From an uncultured Clostridia bacterium (GTDB lineage: Bacteria; Bacillota; Clostridia; Oscillospirales; Acutalibacteraceae), in NCBI GenBank assembly GCA_944383495.1, contig CALWPT010000032.1, positions 52,124 through 116,123 on the forward strand: a stretch of 64,000 bases of DNA. Reading direction: 5' to 3'. The notes under the pieces are model-generated. The model was not told the DNA's origin and searched no databases. It saw only the letters and a list, made by a program, of their open reading frames with translations. Each line of letters opens with the position of its first letter. Positions within the stretch are counted from its first letter, which is position 1. A program made the translations under genes and the position numbers. Positions 53,196 to 61,869 of this stretch are shown one piece after another.

Positions 53196-53317
53196 TCTAA
53201 AATAACGACAAAAGTCTATAAGTAATTTCTATAAATATTATGTTATATATTTAAAGTTATTTAGTAAATTACAATAATTTGCTCATCAAATGAAATACAG
53301 GCTTAACAAATTTTGTG

Positions 53318-53366
53318 TGTGAAAGCAGGGTCCGCTTTCATAGATCTTTGCCGAAAAGGGCAAAAG
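53318..53366 (+). other. Two tandem hairpins upstream of the pyrB promoter
   Basis: TGAAAGC ... GCTTTCA (about 53320-53340) and CTTTGCC ... GGCAAAAG (about 53346-53366). Both lie upstream of the likely pyrB start site, so they are not an attenuator for it unless a further promoter exists upstream. No gene lies between 53131 and 53428. Confidence 0.4.
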
Positions 53367-53369
53367 GAC

Positions 53370-53398
53370 TTGTAATTTGATGGAAATGCTGATAAAAT
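53370..53398 (+). promoter_or_regulatory. Promoter of pyrB
   Basis: TTGTAA (53370-53375) and TAAAAT (53393-53398), 17-base spacer. Transcription would start near 53405, leaving a ~24-base leader before TTG 53429. Confidence 0.55.
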
Positions 53399-53428
53399 AA
53401 AAAAAATTACTTAAGGGTGTTGTTAAAT

Positions 53429-54499
53429 TTGGCAATCAATAAACTGATTGATCTAGACCAATATTCTATACCAGAGCTAATGGAAATCCTGCAAATTGCC
53501 AGGATTATCAAACGCAAGCCGGAGTATTATCAGGACAGCTGCCACGGCAGAGTCATGGCGACGCTGTTTTACGAGCCTTCTACTCGGACGCAGATGTCCT
53601 TTCAAACAGCAATGCTTCGGTTGGGCGGGAAAATAATTGGATTTGATAACCCCAATAATTCTTCCGTTTCTAAAGGAGAAAGCTTAAAGGATACCATTCG
53701 CGTTGTGAGTAATTACGCTGATATTATCGCGTTGCGCCATCCGCTTGAGGGATCAGCACGAGCGGCGTCAATGTTTGCCTCCTGCCCGTTAATTAACGCA
53801 GGAGATGGGGGGCATTTGCATCCGACGCAAACACTAACGGATTTGTTTACCCTATCCGAAACCAAAGGAACCCTGGAGCATCTCACTGTGGGCCTCTGCG
53901 GGGACTTGTTAAACGGCCGCACCGTTCATTCTCTTATTAAAACCCTTTGCCGTTTTCGGGGAAACCGATTTGTCCTGATCTCCACCGAGGAACTGACAGT
54001 GCCTCGGTATATCAAGGAAATAATGGATCAGGCCGGCTGCGCCTACACACAATGCGGCAGTCTGACAGAAGCCATTGGGGATATTGACGTATTGTATATG
54101 ACCCGAATTCAGCGGGAGCGCTTTGCTAATCAAGAGGAATACGAACGGCAAAAGGGCGTATTTATTCTTGACGCGGAGAAGCTAAAGAGGGCAAAATACG
54201 GGCTGAAAATTCTGCATCCGCTGCCTCGGGTGGACGAAATTGCCGTAGAAGTGGACGATGATCCACGGGCTGTTTATTTTGACCAAACGGAGTATGGAAT
54301 GTATGCCCGCATGGCGCTCATTCTGACCATGCTGGATGGAAGCGAAAAACGGTTTGACGCGCGTCCCGAAAGCAATACGACCCGTCCTTGCACCAATCCA
54401 CGCTGTATTACTCAAACGGAAGCCTATCTGCCACGGCTGGCCCATAAGGATAGACGATACAGCGTTTGTGAATACTGCGAGCATGAATATGAAAAATAA
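53429..54499 (+). CDS. pyrB: Aspartate carbamoyltransferase with PyrI-like zinc tail
   Basis: PyrB condenses carbamoyl phosphate with aspartate. The carbamoyl-phosphate site is FYEPSTRTQMSF, followed by SKGESLKDT, HPTQTLTDLFTL and ILHPLPRVDEI, all ATCase rather than OTCase type. After the ~315-residue catalytic chain come ~41 residues with CTNPRC (C321, C326) and CEYC (C347, C350), which match the zinc-binding end of the regulatory subunit PyrI; the PyrI allosteric domain is missing. Start TTG 53429 is preferred over GTG 53417 because the predicted transcript begins near 53405 and TTAAGGG then fits as the ribosome binding site. Confidence 0.93.
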   Translation: MAINKLIDLDQYSIPELMEILQIARIIKRKPEYYQDSCHGRVMATLFYEPSTRTQMSFQTAMLRLGGKIIGFDNPNNSSVSKGESLKDTIRVVSNYADIIALRHPLEGSARAASMFASCPLINAGDGGHLHPTQTLTDLFTLSETKGTLEHLTVGLCGDLLNGRTVHSLIKTLCRFRGNRFVLISTEELTVPRYIKEIMDQAGCAYTQCGSLTEAIGDIDVLYMTRIQRERFANQEEYERQKGVFILDAEKLKRAKYGLKILHPLPRVDEIAVEVDDDPRAVYFDQTEYGMYARMALILTMLDGSEKRFDARPESNTTRPCTNPRCITQTEAYLPRLAHKDRRYSVCEYCEHEYEK

Positions 54500-55049
54500 G
54501 GCTTTAATTTGGTTTGGTAGTCCGCACAAGGTAGGGTATACCGCTCAAATGGTTAACGAGCTGGCCAATGCACTATCGGATGATACAGAAATATTCATAT
54601 ATAATTGTTATGAAGAGAATCCGCGGCCTTGTATCGACTGCGGCTTTTGCAAACAGCAGGAGGGCTGCTCTTCTTCAGATTTGGACGGGCTGTATGCCGC
54701 TTTGGAAGAATCAAATATTTTAATTATTGCATCGCCGGTTTATAATATGGGCTTTCCTTCTCCGCTGAAAGCAGTAATTGACCGGATGCAGCGGTATTAT
54801 AATGCCCGATTTTCCTTAGGGAAAAAGCCTCCAATTCCAGCTGCAAAACGGGCTTACCTACTGTTGACAGCCGGCAGCGGGGAAGGGGTATCGTTTTGTA
54901 TCATCCATCAGCAATTAGAACAAATGTTCACAATTCTTAATGCCAAATTGAAAAAGACCGTTTTATTATCCAGTACAGATGAAAATCCGGCGTTGGAGCA
55001 GGCGTTGGAAAAAATATATGATATTGCAAAGGACATAAACCAGAGCTGA
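54489..55049 (+). CDS. Flavodoxin-fold NAD(P)H-dependent oxidoreductase
   Basis: A 186-residue flavoprotein of the iron-sulfur-flavoprotein/NADPH:FMN reductase superfamily: WFGSPHKVGYTAQMVNEL is the FMN phosphate loop, DCGFCKQQEGC is a cysteine-rich segment and ASPVYNMGFPSPLKAVIDR follows. The C-x2-C...C arrangement resembles iron-sulfur flavoproteins of anaerobes, so a cluster is possible. Its start overlaps pyrB (ATG 54483 or 54489), so it is co-transcribed, and trxA follows by 57 bases. A redox role is likely; the substrate is unknown. Confidence 0.82.
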   Translation: MKNKALIWFGSPHKVGYTAQMVNELANALSDDTEIFIYNCYEENPRPCIDCGFCKQQEGCSSSDLDGLYAALEESNILIIASPVYNMGFPSPLKAVIDRMQRYYNARFSLGKKPPIPAAKRAYLLLTAGSGEGVSFCIIHQQLEQMFTILNAKLKKTVLLSSTDENPALEQALEKIYDIAKDINQS

Positions 55050-55106
55050 GATGGAACCCTAGTAACGGGACAATCAAACCGATTGCCTGTGAAAAGGAGG
55101 ATTTCC

Positions 55107-55424
55107 ATGAGCGAAATAAAGAATTTGACTGAGGAGCAGTTTGATGCGGTGGTGTCCAAAAGCCAAACGCCGGTCTTGGTGGATTTTTGGGCTCCTTGGT
55201 GCGGCCCTTGCCGCATGCTTGCGCCCGTTTTGGAGGAGGCGGCGCGTGATGCCGGAGGCGCGGCGGCTTTTTACAAGGTCAACGTGGATGATGAGCCTGA
55301 CCTGGCGGCCCGGTTCGGCGTACAGAGTATTCCCACACTCGTGGTATTCCAAGCCGGGAAACCCATTAACAAATCAATTGGCGCGATCGGAAAAAATAAA
55401 ATTTTGGAGCTGCTGAATCTGTAA
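55107..55424 (+). CDS. trxA: Thioredoxin
   Basis: A 105-residue canonical thioredoxin: VDFWAPWCGPCRMLAP with the active-site WCGPC at 31-35, DDEPDLAARFGVQSIPTLVVF with the cis-proline, and GAIGKNKILELL at the end. It reduces protein disulfides. AAAAGGAGG precedes ATG 55107. A short imperfect hairpin (CGGCCATTC ... GATGGCCG, 55430-55459) follows and could terminate weakly. Confidence 0.94.
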   Translation: MSEIKNLTEEQFDAVVSKSQTPVLVDFWAPWCGPCRMLAPVLEEAARDAGGAAAFYKVNVDDEPDLAARFGVQSIPTLVVFQAGKPINKSIGAIGKNKILELLNL

Positions 55425-55480
55425 ATTTTCGGCCATTCGGGAGCAACCGGATGGCCGGTTTAAAAAAGGAGACGGTACAT

Positions 55481-56215
55481 ATGGCAGAATATACGCTGGT
55501 ATGGGCGGATGATTTCGGCCTTGACGGCAAGCCGGATCCCGCCAAATGGACTTTTGAAACCGGCGGACACGGCTGGGGAAACGGCGAGAGCCAATTCTAT
55601 GTTGACTCGCAAAAAAATGCTTTTGTTCAAGGCGGCAGCTTGTTTCTGAAAGCATTTCATGAGTCTCACGGCGAAAATCAGTATACCTCCGCCAAGATTA
55701 CAACATATGGAAAGGCGGCCTGGCAATATGGTAAATTTGAAATCCGCGCCAAGCTGCCTCGAGGAAAAGGCTCCTGGCCGGCTATCTGGATGATGCCGGT
55801 TGACAGTAAGCAAGGCGTTCGTTGGCCCCTGTGCGGAGAAATTGATATTATGGAGCATGTGGGTTGGGATGAAAATAAAGTCCATGTAAGCCTGCATACG
55901 GATCTTTACAATCATCAAAATCATACCCAAAGAACCGCCTCAGAAGCTCTAGAGGACGTGTTTCATACATTTCATGTCTATGGAATGGAATGGACCGACG
56001 AAAAGATTACCTTTACTTTTGATGGAAGAGAGATCAAAACCTGGACTCGCGGCGACAACGGGACGGATTCTACGGCCCTTGGCTGGCCATTTGACAAACC
56101 TTATTATATCATTTTGAATATTGCTGTCGGGGGCTTCTGGGGTGGCGAAATTGACAATAATACGTTGCCTTACACAATGGAAGTTGATTATGTTCACGTA
56201 TATCAAAAGCTTTAA
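55481..56215 (+). CDS. GH16-family beta-glucanase, apparently cytoplasmic
   Basis: A 244-residue glycoside hydrolase family 16 protein. The catalytic motif GEIDIMEHVG gives nucleophile E120 and acid/base E125; the single-residue insertion in E-I-D-I-M-E is the laminarinase (beta-1,3-glucanase) type. Aromatic substrate residues are in SWPAIWMMP and GWGNGESQFY. It has no signal peptide or anchor, and the alternative upstream start does not add one. Most GH16 enzymes are secreted, so its substrate and location are unclear. Confidence 0.9.
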   Translation: MAEYTLVWADDFGLDGKPDPAKWTFETGGHGWGNGESQFYVDSQKNAFVQGGSLFLKAFHESHGENQYTSAKITTYGKAAWQYGKFEIRAKLPRGKGSWPAIWMMPVDSKQGVRWPLCGEIDIMEHVGWDENKVHVSLHTDLYNHQNHTQRTASEALEDVFHTFHVYGMEWTDEKITFTFDGREIKTWTRGDNGTDSTALGWPFDKPYYIILNIAVGGFWGGEIDNNTLPYTMEVDYVHVYQKL

Positions 56216-56488
56216 TATGTAAAATACGGTTAAAGGATAACAACGGTGTGTCAAGAGCGCAGTTGTGTTTTGGCATACCGTTTGTTATTGTGCGCTGAAC
56301 AACTAATAAACTGTGCGTTTTATGCATAGCTCGATGGTACAAAAATAAAAAATTACAGTTTAATGAATTAAAAATAGGATTCTGAGAGCTAAAAAATATA
56401 AGAAAATGAGATGGAATGAATCACTGATTATAGGATTCGGGCAAAATACCAAGATTCAGCAATGCAATTTTTGCTTTTCCCTCCCCTT

Positions 56489-56518
56489 AATTATACAAAA
56501 TATTTATTTTGTATAATT
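56489..56518. promoter_or_regulatory. Perfect 14-bp A+T palindrome, possible operator
   Basis: Arms AATTATACAAAATA and its complement with a 2-nt gap, ~75 bases ahead of the promoter for the zinc-ribbon gene. The rest of 56216-56590 is A+T-rich with no gene. It could be an operator or a weak terminator for the GH16 gene. Confidence 0.4.
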
Positions 56519-56590
56519 ACCTGTATTTTGACCAAGCAGTAAACGGAGTTCCCTGCTGATTGATCGCGTTCCTCGGTTCAGCCTCTATTC

Positions 56591-56619
56591 TTGACTCATA
56601 TTTCATTGTGTAGTATAAT
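56591..56619 (+). promoter_or_regulatory. Promoter of the zinc-ribbon gene
   Basis: TTGACT (56591-56596) and TATAAT (56614-56619), 17-base spacer, 22 bases before the ATG; a near-consensus sigma-A promoter. Confidence 0.75.
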
Positions 56620-56641
56620 TACTTTAAAAGGAGGGCTAATT

Positions 56642-57124
56642 ATGAATTGTCTTAATTGCGGTTCTTTTGTTCCTGATGGTGCTCATTACTGTCCGAATTG
56701 TGGTGCATACCAGAAACCTGATTACCAAAAACAAGCTCAAAATAATGCGTTATCTGATTTTCCTTCGGTTTCGCAACCCTCCTTCCAGCAGACTCCGATT
56801 CTAAAGCAGCCTCCCTATACGCAGCAAACGCCAGTTTACTCCCCCTTTGTCCAACGTGACGATGGAGGTCCGGCCATTGCTGGCTTTATTTTAGGAATTC
56901 TTTCACTTGTTTTCACCTTGGTTTGTTTTCCGATTTTGAATATTATTTTAGGAATTATTGGATTGGTTTTATCTATTAGAGGGATGAAATCCTCTAAAAG
57001 AGGAATGGCTACTGCCGGCGTCATTTTATCGGCAATCGGATTAGCCTTTGGCGTTTTCTTGATTGTATTTATCATCATTGGCTTTACGGTAATTACACCG
57101 GATTATACGGGCGTGTATTTTTAA
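56642..57124 (+). CDS. Zinc-ribbon, DUF4190-like membrane protein
   Basis: A 160-residue protein. Cysteines 3, 6, 17 and 20 form a zinc ribbon (MNCLNCGSF, HYCPNCG). A proline- and glutamine-rich linker (~25-70) follows, then two membrane helices (~78-105 and ~118-148) in DUF4190 style with GILSLV and GLVLSIRGMKSSKRGMATAG. The function of the family is unknown. It has its own promoter and AAAGGAGGG. Confidence 0.8.
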   Translation: MNCLNCGSFVPDGAHYCPNCGAYQKPDYQKQAQNNALSDFPSVSQPSFQQTPILKQPPYTQQTPVYSPFVQRDDGGPAIAGFILGILSLVFTLVCFPILNIILGIIGLVLSIRGMKSSKRGMATAGVILSAIGLAFGVFLIVFIIIGFTVITPDYTGVYF

Positions 57125-57143
57125 AGCGGGAATATAATTTTCT

Positions 57144-58130
57144 ATGAAACATGAACTGCTGATACAGACTCCAGAAATAATTCGAGATTTTCTGATTTAT
57201 ATGGAAACGGTTCGGGGCCGTTCAGAAAAAACGGTAGAAGAATACTATATGGATCTGCGCACCTTTTTTCGGTATCTTCTAATGGCTCGCGGCATGGTTT
57301 CTTCCGATATTGCTTATCAAAAAATTGATATTTCCGTCATAGACTTGGAGTTTATTTCCAGCGTTACATTAACAGATGTTTATTCCTTTTTGGTTTTTTG
57401 TAAAGATGAACGAGGCAACGCCGCTCGGACAAGAGCGCGCAAAACCTCTTGTCTGCGGACATTTTTTAAGTATCTAACAGGAAAAACCCAGCAATTGCAA
57501 GTGGATCCCTTGCAGGAGTTGGATTCTGTAAAAACGGGTAAGTCTCTGCCCAAATATTTGACGCTGGAACAAAGCCGACAGCTGTTAGAGGCGGTGGAAG
57601 GCAAAAATAAAGAACGGGATTATGCCATCCTTACCCTATTTCTAAACTGCGGGCTTCGGCTATCTGAGCTTTGTGGTTTGAATTATGGGGATATTCGCCA
57701 GGATCATACAATGCGGATCACTGGTAAGGGGAACAAAGAGCGGATTGTTTATCTTAATGAAGCGTGTGAAAATGCGTTAATCCGTTGGATGGAGGTCCGC
57801 CCGGTGGATGGCGTGGCGGCAAAAGATAAAAACGCTTTGTTTTTGAGCGGTCGGAAACGCCGCATTTGCAATAAAACAGTGCAGCATATGGTCTACCAAT
57901 ATTTGGATAAGATTGGCCTGGGCGGTCAGGGCTATTCAGTCCACAAACTGCGGCACACGGCCGCTACGCTGATGTACCAGTATGGAAATGTGGACGTCCG
58001 GACGCTTCAAAGCATATTGGGACATGAAAATTTGGGAACGACGGAAATCTATACCCATTTATCCAATCAGCAAATCGCTCAGGCTGCTGAGAGCAATCCT
58101 TTGGCCTCTTTTCATGTCAAAAAAAAATAA
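57144..58130 (+). CDS. Tyrosine recombinase, XerC-like
   Basis: A 328-residue tyrosine recombinase with an N-terminal SAM-like core-binding domain and all catalytic residues intact: Arg in CGLRLSEL, Lys in GKGNKERIVYL, His/Arg in HKLRHTAATL, His in LGHENLGTTEIYTH with the Tyr nucleophile. Such proteins resolve chromosome dimers. It is the likely partner of the XerD encoded on the other strand at 59.3 kb. It may equally be a mobile-element integrase, but no such genes are adjacent. Confidence 0.88.
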   Translation: MKHELLIQTPEIIRDFLIYMETVRGRSEKTVEEYYMDLRTFFRYLLMARGMVSSDIAYQKIDISVIDLEFISSVTLTDVYSFLVFCKDERGNAARTRARKTSCLRTFFKYLTGKTQQLQVDPLQELDSVKTGKSLPKYLTLEQSRQLLEAVEGKNKERDYAILTLFLNCGLRLSELCGLNYGDIRQDHTMRITGKGNKERIVYLNEACENALIRWMEVRPVDGVAAKDKNALFLSGRKRRICNKTVQHMVYQYLDKIGLGGQGYSVHKLRHTAATLMYQYGNVDVRTLQSILGHENLGTTEIYTHLSNQQIAQAAESNPLASFHVKKK

Positions 58131-58168
58131 CGGCTCCTTTTTGGGCCTCATGGCATTCAGAAACAGAT

Positions 58169-58214
58169 AAAACAAAAAGCGACATACATACTCAGTATGC
58201 CGCTTTTTGTTTTT
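58169..58214 (+). terminator. Terminator after the XerC-like gene
   Basis: AAAACAAAAAGCG (58169-58181) pairs with CGCTTTTTGTTTT, enclosing CATAC/GTATG, followed by Ts; 38 bases after the recombinase stop. It can also work on the minus strand. Confidence 0.75.
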
Positions 58215-58295
58215 GGAGGAGATAAGGAATTTGTAAACGCGCTTGATTTTTTAAGTAAGCGCGTACAACACATATTTATGAAATTTCCCGGGAAA

Positions 58296-59294
58296 TCATT
58301 CCTGATCAGTTGAATTATTTTCTTGATTTACCGCTGAATCATCATGAAAAACCTGTTCTTCTTCCAGAAGGGAGCGATGAACCATTTTTCCGTTGTAATA
58401 TACGTATTCAGGAGTCTCCTCCCCTTCCCCGCCATTCCAGAAATTTTCCGGATGCTTAACAGCTTCGGCGGACTGTTCGGGATGTTCTTCATAATAAGGA
58501 TCAAGAATATATTTCTGGATCTGCGGAAACACATTAAAGCTAATAAAAAAGGAAACTAAGCCAAAAAACATACCCGCGATTAAAACCAGCGAAAAAACAA
58601 ATAAAATGGGAAAAATAAAGGAGTAAAAGACCAGCAAGCCAGCAGCCAGCGTAAACGCCAGTAAAACCACCGTCATAAACAGATTGCGAAACAAACAGGC
58701 AAAGGAAAAAATAAGAGCGTTTTTAAACAGCTCGCGAAGCTTTAAATCCAATGTAACGATCATCATATACAAGTAATACTGCATAAAAACAAATACAATA
58801 CCTACCATAACGCAGGCGCCAAAGGGTATGGCATACCACCATCCGCTGGCTAAATTTGCCCAATAAAACGGGATGGCAATGATCAGAAGCATAAAAACCA
58901 GATAAGAGAGCAATGATACAGCCAAACATTGCTTCCAGTTGTTTTTGACACACCCTTTGAAATCCTGCCAAAAGAAGCACGGCTCCCGCCTTGTATAATC
59001 CCGGGTGATCCGAGTTACAGCCGCCCATACTGGACTCAGCAGAACAACCGGCAAAAAGGACAGAATAATCAACGGCGCAAAGCCGGTAAAGCGGTTGATG
59101 AAAGCGCCCAAGCCAGAACATATAAGCGCAACCGGAATCAATACGGCGACAAACATTAGATTTAACAGCGCAATATTCCAAAATTTTTCCTTTAATATAG
59201 AAAAAAATTCAAAAAATGCGTTTTTTTGCGGTTCCGATTTAGATACGCCCTTCCCCGGCGCGGGAGAATGGAGGTTATTAAAAAATCCTGCCAT
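58296..59294 (-). CDS. DUF624-like integral membrane protein
   Basis: A 332-residue protein with about six hydrophobic segments, including NIALLNLMFVAVLIPVALI near residue 40-58 and LVLIAGMFFGLVSFF. The segment PVWAAVTRITRDYTRREPCFFWQDF resembles the cytoplasmic loop of DUF624 (YesL) proteins. The C-terminal ~75 residues are hydrophilic and acidic. Function is unknown. It lies 37 bases downstream of xerD. Confidence 0.7.
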   Translation of the reverse strand: MAGFFNNLHSPAPGKGVSKSEPQKNAFFEFFSILKEKFWNIALLNLMFVAVLIPVALICSGLGAFINRFTGFAPLIILSFLPVVLLSPVWAAVTRITRDYTRREPCFFWQDFKGCVKNNWKQCLAVSLLSYLVFMLLIIAIPFYWANLASGWWYAIPFGACVMVGIVFVFMQYYLYMMIVTLDLKLRELFKNALIFSFACLFRNLFMTVVLLAFTLAAGLLVFYSFIFPILFVFSLVLIAGMFFGLVSFFISFNVFPQIQKYILDPYYEEHPEQSAEAVKHPENFWNGGEGEETPEYVYYNGKMVHRSLLEEEQVFHDDSAVNQENNSTDQE

Positions 59295-59331
59295 GTATGT
59301 TTTAGCTCCTTTTTATTTCGACTTTCCTGTG

Positions 59332-60219
59332 TCAACGGCTGTGAGCTACCTTGGGATGGTATTTTTTATAGGCGGTAGAATATTTCTCTTGTATGGCGTT
59401 GGCGTATACCTGGGTTGAAGAAATATCTGCATACCCCATCATTTCCTGTATGTCCTTTAGAGAGGCGCCGTTTTCCAACAAATGCGTGGCAAAGGAATGA
59501 CGCACAGTATGCGGCGTGATATCCTTTTTAATTTTCGCTTTCTGCGCATAACCTTTAATAATTTTCCAGAACCCCTGCCGGGTCAGCCGGCCGCCGGACA
59601 TATTCAAAAACAACGCTGATTCGTCCGGCTTCTCTGCCAAAATCGGACGAACCCATTTGATATAGTCCTTCAAAGCCTTGGCCGCGGAGGGATAAAGCGG
59701 CGCCATTCGTTCGTTTTTTTCATTTCGGCAATGCAGGATGTCCAACTGAAGGTTTACATCGTCAAGCTGCAAATCTACCAGTTCCCCCACCCGTATTCCG
59801 GTGGCATACAGTACCTCAAGCATCGCCTTATCGCGGCAACCCTTTGGATCGCTTTCATCCGGCTGCGCCAGCAAAAGATCCACTTCTTTTCCGGTCAGGA
59901 TCGCGGGAAGCTGGCGTTTGGGCTTTTCCACGTGAATCCCCATGACAGGATTTCGGTCTATATAACCTTGTAGAATCATGAATTTATAAAAGGTTCGGAC
60001 GGATGAGATTGTCCTTGTGATTGTGGACTGGGACTTTCCAGCTCTTTTCAGAGCTGCAATATACCGTTGAATGCTTTCCTCTGTTACAGCGGATAAATCC
60101 GTATTTCCCAGGAAATGCATGAATTGCGATAGATCCCGGGAATAGGATTCCAGCGTATTAGACGACGCTTTTTTCTGCTCCGTCAAAAACGCCACAAATT
60201 CCTTTAAATAATCCGCCAC
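59332..60219 (-). CDS. xerD: Tyrosine recombinase XerD/RipX-like
   Basis: A 295-residue recombinase following spoIIM, the Bacillus spoIIM-ripX (xerD) order. It has catalytic R143 (ATGIRVGEL), H237 and R240 (HTVRHSFATHLL) and nucleophile Y272. Two positions are unusual: the LGH histidine is Y263 (MMGYADISSTQVY), and the beta-hairpin GKGNKER is CRNEKNER, so the catalytic lysine position appears to be Arg165. K168 might substitute. The enzyme may still act, as some positions tolerate change. It acts with the XerC-like protein at dif. Confidence 0.87.
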   Translation of the reverse strand: MADYLKEFVAFLTEQKKASSNTLESYSRDLSQFMHFLGNTDLSAVTEESIQRYIAALKRAGKSQSTITRTISSVRTFYKFMILQGYIDRNPVMGIHVEKPKRQLPAILTGKEVDLLLAQPDESDPKGCRDKAMLEVLYATGIRVGELVDLQLDDVNLQLDILHCRNEKNERMAPLYPSAAKALKDYIKWVRPILAEKPDESALFLNMSGGRLTRQGFWKIIKGYAQKAKIKKDITPHTVRHSFATHLLENGASLKDIQEMMGYADISSTQVYANAIQEKYSTAYKKYHPKVAHSR

Positions 60220-60236
60220 TTTTCATCCATCCTATC

Positions 60237-60869
60237 TCATTGAAAAGTAAAAAAACGCATAAACGCCGTGCTTAAAATACCATCCAGCAAAACAGAAGCC
60301 AAAAGTAACATCGCATATCGCCCTTGACGGTACAAAAACTCCCTGCAAACAGGCCATAAATCAAGATAAGGGCTTTCTGGACGAACGACTCCAAACAGTG
60401 ATACCGACAGCTTAAGCGACTGGCGGCAGGAAAGGATTACCGCCAGGGAAGACAAGAAATTGACCGGCGTTAAAATTAAGGCGGCAAAGGCAACGCCCGA
60501 CAACCCCATATTCGCATACAAAAAGCCTGAAATCATCCCTAACCCCAGACCGCGAACAAAAGGCAGCAAAACGATAAACGGGGCGCCCACGCTTGACAGA
60601 CCAAGAAATATGGATAGGGCCATAAACGGCAAAATTCCCAAAAACGACGCTAAACAGGTCACAAAAAAGCCTTGGTTTTGCCGTGCAGACGTAAACCCCT
60701 TTACCATTTCATCCAATCGCAGCACGGTCAAGAACTCGCCCTTAACGAGTAATGCGCCGCATACCATACCCAATAGCAGCAGAGCAGCCAAAACCAGCAG
60801 GCTTCCGTTCTGCAGTATGAAATCTCGGTATCCCTTTGTATCAAAACGCCTTGCCTTTAACCGTCCCAT
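60237..60869 (-). CDS. spoIIM: Stage II sporulation protein M
   Basis: A 210-residue membrane protein with about five hydrophobic segments and the SpoIIM-type GLGLGMISGFLY and PVNFLSSLAV regions. SpoIIM belongs to the DMP complex that remodels septal peptidoglycan during engulfment, so the organism probably sporulates. It is followed by xerD 17 bases later, the gene order of Bacillus. Confidence 0.88.
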   Translation of the reverse strand: MGRLKARRFDTKGYRDFILQNGSLLVLAALLLLGMVCGALLVKGEFLTVLRLDEMVKGFTSARQNQGFFVTCLASFLGILPFMALSIFLGLSSVGAPFIVLLPFVRGLGLGMISGFLYANMGLSGVAFAALILTPVNFLSSLAVILSCRQSLKLSVSLFGVVRPESPYLDLWPVCREFLYRQGRYAMLLLASVLLDGILSTAFMRFFTFQ

Positions 60870-60921
60870 ATTTTCCCTCCAGCATGTTTTCTAGTTCATG
60901 TCTATGCCAAAGGGACAGGCA

Positions 60922-61737
60922 TTATTCCCCTCTGCTTAATTCTTCTGCTCGTTGAACGCTTTGTCGCATACCGCCTCTAATTGTATCGTCAAATTCATGA
61001 GCGTCAAAATAAGATAAAGCGGCTAAGGTGGTGCCGCCGGGCGAACAAACCATCTGAATCAGCTCGTCTGCCGTCATGCCGCTTTCCGTTAGCATTTTTG
61101 CGCTGCCAATCAGGGTTTGTGCAAACAAATGAAGGGATGCGTCATACGGCAGCCCCAGTCTCTCCCCTTCCTCAGCAACATTTTTGGCCAATTTAAAAAC
61201 ATAGGCAGGACTGCTGCCGCTGACAGCAATAACAGCGTTCATCTGCTCCTCTTGGCAGGTTTCAATCTCACCTGAAAGACGAAATATCTCACAAACCTCT
61301 GAAAATTCCCCGTCGGTTACCGCATCGTTTCGGCACAAAGCCGAAGCGCCGCAGCCAAGCAGCAACGGCGTATTTGGCATGACGCGAATCACCTTGGTGT
61401 TTTTTCTTGTTTTTTGCAAAATATGCTCTATCGTTATGCCAGCCGCAACGCTGACCAGACAGTGATTCTCCCGCAAAACGGGCGATATTCTTTCCAGGAC
61501 GATATCCATTTGCTGGGGCTTGACGCACAAAAACAAATATCGGCAGCCTTTTGCCGTTTCTGCCTCATCCTTACACAGGGTCACACCAGATTTAGTTGCA
61601 TATTCGCATTTTTCCGGAAATAGATCATAGATATAGATATTTTTCGGTTTTATGTAATCCTTCTGCAAAATACCGCTAAGAATAGCGCGGGAAATATTTC
61701 CTCCCGCGCCAATAAATCCAAATGGATTAAGACTCAT
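60922..61737 (-). CDS. proC: Pyrroline-5-carboxylate reductase
   Basis: A 271-residue enzyme that makes proline from pyrroline-5-carboxylate with NAD(P)H. The dinucleotide motif FGFIGAGGNISRAI is near the start, RVMPNTPLLLGCGASAL follows, and the C-terminal half has SGSSPAYVF and VCSPGGTTLAAL. The start is taken as ATG 61737, since GGGGGTGG is eight bases before it; the ATG 12 bases earlier is too close. Confidence 0.94.
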   Translation of the reverse strand: MSLNPFGFIGAGGNISRAILSGILQKDYIKPKNIYIYDLFPEKCEYATKSGVTLCKDEAETAKGCRYLFLCVKPQQMDIVLERISPVLRENHCLVSVAAGITIEHILQKTRKNTKVIRVMPNTPLLLGCGASALCRNDAVTDGEFSEVCEIFRLSGEIETCQEEQMNAVIAVSGSSPAYVFKLAKNVAEEGERLGLPYDASLHLFAQTLIGSAKMLTESGMTADELIQMVCSPGGTTLAALSYFDAHEFDDTIRGGMRQSVQRAEELSRGE

Positions 61738-61769
61738 TTTACATGCCACCCCCGCTTTGCGATGAAAGT

Positions 61770-61798
61770 ATTATACTTCATTATTCCCTTGTTTTCAA
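61770..61798 (-). promoter_or_regulatory. Promoter of proC
   Basis: On the minus strand TTGAAA (61793-61798) and TATAAT (61770-61775), 17-base spacer, about 33 bases before ATG 61737. Confidence 0.75.
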
Positions 61799-61869
61799 TG
61801 TTTTTTTGATTTTTTCAGAATTTTTATAACAACGCACAATTTTACAGTCAATTTATTATGTTAAGTTAA

